A stretch of DNA of 64,000 nucleotides from Variovorax boronicumulans. GTDB lineage: Bacteria; Pseudomonadota; Gammaproteobacteria; Burkholderiales; Burkholderiaceae_C. Both the position numbers and the translations under genes were made by a program. The notes under the pieces were generated by a model. The model saw only the letters and a list, made by a program, of their open reading frames with translations. It ran no database searches and had not been told where the DNA came from. Numbering within the stretch: the first letter of the stretch is position 1; the number at the start of each line of letters is the position of its first letter. The stretch spans positions 496,001-560,000 of the forward strand of contig NZ_JAAAFX010000004.1 in the NCBI RefSeq assembly GCF_019352895.1, given 5' to 3'. Positions 61,050-64,000 of the stretch are shown here, piece by piece.

Positions 61050-62693
61050 ATGACCACTGCCACCGCCACGCTCACCTGTGCCGACGTCCGCCGCCACCTG
61101 CTCGCCCGCGAGCCGGAGATCGCGCTGATCGACCTGCGCGAGGAAGACCCCTTTGCCCAGGAACATCCGCTGTGGGCCGCCAACCTGCCGCTGTCGCGCA
61201 TCGAGATCGAGGCCTGGCGCCGGATCCCGCGGCGCGACACGCTGATCGTGCTGTACGGCGAACACGGCGGCATCGACCTCGCGCCCCAGGGCGCGAAGGT
61301 CTTCGCCGCGCTGGGCTACACGCATGTCCACCTGCTCGAAGGCGGCCTCGAAGGCTGGCGCGCGGCCGGTGGCGAGCTGTTCCGCGACGTCAACGTGCCG
61401 AGCAAGTCCTTCGGCGAACTGGTCGAGCACGAGCGGCACACGCCTTCGCTGTCGGCACCCGAGGTCAAGGCCCTGGTCGACGCGAAAGCCAATGTGGTGG
61501 TGCTCGATGCGCGCCGCTTCGACGAGTACCAGACCATGAGCATCCCGTCGGCCACCAGCGTGCCCGGTGCCGAACTGGTGCTGCGGGTGCGCGCGCTGGC
61601 GCCCGACCCGAGCACGCAGGTGATCGTCAACTGCGCGGGCCGCACGCGCAGCATCATCGGCACGCAGTCGCTGGTGAACGCCGGCATCCCCAACCCCGTG
61701 GCGGCGCTGCGCAACGGCACCATCGGCTGGAAGCTGGCCGGCCAGGTGCTGGACCACGGCGCCGATCGGCAGGCCCCCGCCGCGCTGTCCGACGCGCAGC
61801 GCGCCCAGGCCCAGGCCGATGCGCGCCGCGTGGCCGACGAGGCGGGCGTGCGCCGCATCGCGCTGGCCGCCCTGCACACGCTGGAAGCCCCCGCCCGCAC
61901 CATCTACCGTTTCGACGTGCGCACGCCCGAGGAATACGCGGCCGGCCATCTGCCGGGCTTCGCGAACGCGCCCGGCGGCCAGCTGGTGCAGGAAACCGAC
62001 CACCAGGTGCCGGTGCGCGGCGCACGTATCGTGCTGGCCGACGACGACGGCGTGCGCGCCTCCATGAGCGCCTCGTGGCTGGCGCAGATGGGCTGGGAGG
62101 TCTATGTGCTGAGCAGCGTGCCCGACACGGCGGCGCTCGGCGAGAAGACCGTGCCTGCGCCCGCCTACCCGCCGGTGGCCGCGGTGGTGGCGGAGATCAC
62201 GCCCAGTGAACTGGCGGCGCTGCTGAAGCTGCCTTCAGGCACGGCCGTGATCGACGTGACCACCAGCGCCAACCACGTCAAGCGCCACATCCCGGGTGCC
62301 TGGTGGGCGATCCGCGCACAGCTCGCGGATGCGCTGGCGGTGGTCCCGGCCGCGCAGCGCTATGTGCTGACCTGCGGCAGCAGCCTGCTCGCGCGCTATG
62401 CCGCGGCCGACCTGCGCGCGCTACTCGATGCGCGCGGGCAGCAGGAGGTCGAGGTGGTGGTGCTCGCGGGCGGCAACGCCGCCTGGTTTGCCGCCGGCTT
62501 CGAGGGCGAGAGCGGCGAGGCGCGGCTGGCCAACCCGCGCACCGACCGCTACCGCCGGCCCTACGAGGGCACCGATGCACCCGCCGAGGCCATGCAGGCT
62601 TACCTCGACTGGGAGTACGGCCTGGTCGCGCAGCTGGGGCGCGACGGCACGCACCATTTCAAGGTTATCGATCAGCCGGCGAAAGCGGCTTGA
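61050..62693 (+). CDS. Four-domain rhodanese (thiosulfate sulfurtransferase-like)
   Basis: The product has 547 residues with four rhodanese-like domains (about 5-110, 130-235, 275-365, 380-510). The catalytic Cys is present in domain 2 (Cys195, VNCAGRTRS) and domain 4 (Cys442, LTCGSSLLAR). In domain 1 the loop reads YGEHGG and in domain 3 LADDDGV, so both lack Cys and are probably structural. Two active and two inactive domains alternate. It begins 29 bp after the SfnC-like gene and is co-transcribed with it. It would move sulfane sulfur, fitting sulfite or thiosulfate handling after sulfonate cleavage. ATG 61050 has no strong Shine-Dalgarno. Confidence 0.88.
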   Translation: MTTATATLTCADVRRHLLAREPEIALIDLREEDPFAQEHPLWAANLPLSRIEIEAWRRIPRRDTLIVLYGEHGGIDLAPQGAKVFAALGYTHVHLLEGGLEGWRAAGGELFRDVNVPSKSFGELVEHERHTPSLSAPEVKALVDAKANVVVLDARRFDEYQTMSIPSATSVPGAELVLRVRALAPDPSTQVIVNCAGRTRSIIGTQSLVNAGIPNPVAALRNGTIGWKLAGQVLDHGADRQAPAALSDAQRAQAQADARRVADEAGVRRIALAALHTLEAPARTIYRFDVRTPEEYAAGHLPGFANAPGGQLVQETDHQVPVRGARIVLADDDGVRASMSASWLAQMGWEVYVLSSVPDTAALGEKTVPAPAYPPVAAVVAEITPSELAALLKLPSGTAVIDVTTSANHVKRHIPGAWWAIRAQLADALAVVPAAQRYVLTCGSSLLARYAAADLRALLDARGQQEVEVVVLAGGNAAWFAAGFEGESGEARLANPRTDRYRRPYEGTDAPAEAMQAYLDWEYGLVAQLGRDGTHHFKVIDQPAKAA

Positions 62694-62786
62694 AAGCATC
62701 GCAACGCGGCCGTGACACCATGTCGGCCGGGTAAAGGATGGCGGGCGGCGGCCGCGGCCGTCATCCGCCGAAGGGCCTGGGCGTTG

Positions 62787-62804
62787 GTTGTGAACATCCA
62801 CAAC
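62787..62804. promoter_or_regulatory. Inverted repeat upstream of the small lipoprotein gene
   Basis: GTTGTG (62787-62792) and CACAAC (62799-62804) form a perfect 6-bp inverted repeat with a 6-base centre, 22 bp before the start codon. It could be an operator or a hairpin in the leader. No regulator can be named. Confidence 0.35.
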
Positions 62805-62826
62805 AACACGTGTCAGGAGCTTTGCC

Positions 62827-63051
62827 ATGATCAGACTTCCCGTCCTTGCCTTGTCCGCCGCCGCGCTGGCGGCAGCACTCACCGGCTGCGTGGTCGCGCC
62901 GGTGGGCCCCGCCTACGCGGCCCCGCCGGGGGTGGCCTACGTCGCGCCGACCTATGTGTCGCCAGGTGTGGGATTCGTCTGGGCCTACCACCCGCGCTAC
63001 GGCTGGGGCTGGCACCACCCGCAATACGGTTGGCACCGTGGATGGAGATAG
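62827..63051 (+). CDS. Small lipoprotein with His/Trp/Gly/Tyr-rich tail
   Basis: The product has 74 residues with a lipoprotein signal ending in the lipobox LTGC (Cys20), so the mature form has 55 residues. It has a Pro/Val/Ala/Tyr-rich linker and a C-terminal YHPRYGWGWHHPQYGWHRGW segment in which RYGWGWHHP and QYGWHRGW look like a degenerate repeat. Histidines in that segment could bind metal. CAGGAG precedes the ATG. Such short lipoproteins are common in betaproteobacteria and have no assigned role. Confidence 0.75.
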   Translation: MIRLPVLALSAAALAAALTGCVVAPVGPAYAAPPGVAYVAPTYVSPGVGFVWAYHPRYGWGWHHPQYGWHRGWR

Positions 63052-63054
63052 GCT

Positions 63055-63133
63055 CTCCCCCGAGGGCTTCGCGCACTGCGTGTCGCTTCGCCTTCCCCCA
63101 CCAGCGGCCCGGCAAAGCCGGTTCCGCGGTGTT
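63055..63133. repeat. Intergenic two-hairpin element, copy A4 (inverted)
   Basis: Read on the minus strand it starts AACACCGCGGAACCGGCTTTGCCGGG, given here only as family core, and ends with a G-run. The first outer stem is weaker (ACACC/GGTG). The second is GGC-GAA-GCG / CGC-GAA-GCC around ACACGCAGTG, with a symmetric internal loop. It lies between the convergent lipoprotein and helicase genes, where it may act as a terminator. Confidence 0.7.
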
Positions 63134-63186
63134 TCACGAAGGGAAAAGGAGCACACGGAGCCCTGGTCGGGCTCGGCGTCTGAGCC

Positions 63187-64000
63187 TCAGCTCGGCTCGG
63201 CGCTCTTGAACAGCGCCGCGACCTTGCGCTTGGGCTTGATGTTGCTCGAGATGCCGCGCGCGGGGGCGGCCTTGGCGGCAGCCTCCCAGGCGGGCGTGGT
63301 GTCGGGCTCGCCGGCTTCGTAGGGCTTGTCGAAGAACGGGTCGCGCGAAGCCGAGCGGTGCGGACGACCACCCACCGGGCCGCGCGCGGGGCTGCTGCTG
63401 CGCACTTCGGGGCGCGGCTCGCGCGGCGCATCGAGCTTGTCGAGCACGTCGCGTGCATCGCCGGCCTCGCCCTCTTCGCGCCAATGGCGACGGCCGTCGT
63501 TGATGCGGCCGCGCGGGCGGTCTTCCTCGTACTCCATGGCCTCGAGCTCGATCGGCTTCTTGATCAGCTTCTCGATGTCGGCCACCAGGCGCGCGTCGTT
63601 GCCGCCGCTGGCGAAGCTCACGGCCAGGCCGGACGCGCCTGCACGGCCGGTGCGGCCGATGCGGTGCACGTAGTCCTCGGCGTTGAACGGGATGTCGAAG
63701 TTGAACACCGCCGGCACGTCCTTGATGTCCAGGCCACGGGCCGCGACGTCGGTGCACACCAGCAGGTCGACTTCGCCCTTCTTGAAGGCCTCGAGCGCCT
63801 TCAGGCGTTCGTCCTGGCTCTTGTCGCCGTGCAGCGCGGTGGTCTTGAGGCCTTCACGCTCGAGCGAGCGGGCCAGCCGGGCGCAGCCCAGCTTGCTGTT
63901 CACGAAGACGAAGGCCTGCGTGATGCCGCGCTGGCGCACGATCTGCTTGAGCGCACGGCGCTTGTCGTCGTCGCTCACGCTGTAGAAGCGCTGCTCGACG
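63187..64000 (-). CDS. rhlE: DEAD-box RNA helicase, RhlE-type, N-terminal part beyond the right edge
   Basis: The frame is open from a stop at 63187 to the right edge, about 271 codons. It holds the second RecA-like domain and C-terminal tail. Motif IV lies in FVFVNSKLGCARLARSLE, motif IVa/V in ALHGDKSQDERLKALEAFKKGEV and LLVCTDVAARGLDI, and motif VI is HRIGRTGRAG. The charged tail (RGRINDGRRHWREEGEAGD) ends in NIKPKRKVAALFKS, typical of RhlE-type proteins. Motifs I-III and the start codon are outside the window; a GTG at 63978 is internal. Role: ATP-dependent RNA remodelling, cold adaptation or decay. Confidence 0.85.
   Translation of the reverse strand, partial: VEQRFYSVSDDDKRRALKQIVRQRGITQAFVFVNSKLGCARLARSLEREGLKTTALHGDKSQDERLKALEAFKKGEVDLLVCTDVAARGLDIKDVPAVFNFDIPFNAEDYVHRIGRTGRAGASGLAVSFASGGNDARLVADIEKLIKKPIELEAMEYEEDRPRGRINDGRRHWREEGEAGDARDVLDKLDAPREPRPEVRSSSPARGPVGGRPHRSASRDPFFDKPYEAGEPDTTPAWEAAAKAAPARGISSNIKPKRKVAALFKSAEPS

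Noticed and set aside
62787..62804. The inverted repeat as a DnaA box or replication origin.
   Set aside because: Only a single partial match to the DnaA box and no origin-associated genes or box cluster nearby.
1..64000. Tandem or dispersed elements as insertion sequences or prophage remnants.
   Set aside because: No transposase, integrase, phage structural gene, tRNA-flanked direct repeat or terminal inverted repeat of an insertion sequence was found.

Overview
The window is high-GC DNA from what looks like a Comamonadaceae betaproteobacterium, most likely Variovorax or a close relative. The reasons are strong G/C third-position bias, many orphan TctC-type (Bug) binding proteins, an aldarate-degradation locus, a sulfonate-assimilation locus and short palindromic elements between genes. 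No RNA gene, insertion sequence, phage or CRISPR array was seen. This is an inference from sequence; no database search was possible.

Region 1 (1-18.2 kb, minus strand) is one open gene for a giant two-partner-secretion filamentous adhesin. At least 5,984 codons lie in the window and the C-terminus runs off the left edge. It has an extended signal peptide (ESPR), a TPS-type N-terminal domain, thousands of residues of Ala/Ser/Thr/Gly-rich modules with an exact 399-residue tandem period, a helical insert near residues 4,230-4,570 and a terminal beta-helix-like segment. A 17.6-kb open frame on the opposite strand is a codon-bias shadow.

Region 2 (18.2-35.7 kb) is a divergent sugar-acid locus. 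The leftward arm encodes a FadR-type regulator, a TctC binding protein, 5-dehydro-4-deoxyglucarate dehydratase, a small lipoprotein and glucarate dehydratase. The rightward arm encodes a polar-amino-acid-type ABC importer, uronate dehydrogenase, an SMP-30 lactonase, a DctPQM TRAP transporter, galactarate dehydratase, an SDR and two more TctC proteins. Together these oxidise uronate to aldarolactone, open the lactone, and dehydrate glucarate or galactarate to 5-dehydro-4-deoxyglucarate and then to 2-oxoglutarate semialdehyde. The final semialdehyde dehydrogenase is not in the window. A 13-bp inverted repeat recurs upstream of the regulator/ABC pair and upstream of the leftward TctC gene.

Region 3 (35.8-50.5 kb) is mixed housekeeping: a diguanylate cyclase, a LysE exporter, a VOC protein, a DUF4259 protein, a quinone reductase, a Fur-box-preceded siderophore receptor/PepSY unit, an alpha/beta hydrolase, a CorC-like protein, ApaH, a GNAT/MocR pair and an AraC regulator.

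Region 4 (50.5-62.7 kb) is an organosulfur locus. One SsuBC-type transporter is accompanied by three binding proteins, an SsuD-like monooxygenase, a class II aldolase, a membrane-anchored cytochrome c and an FAH-family hydrolase. Divergently placed are an SfnC-like acyl-CoA-dehydrogenase homologue and a four-domain rhodanese. The window ends with a small lipoprotein and the C-terminal part of an RhlE-type DEAD-box helicase.

The points most worth a second look are the giant adhesin and its repeat, the intergenic two-hairpin element whose stems covary between copies, a 60-bp duplication that forms a mini-ORF coupled by ATGA at both ends between two permease genes, the shared operator-like site, and the multi-receptor transport architecture in both catabolic loci.
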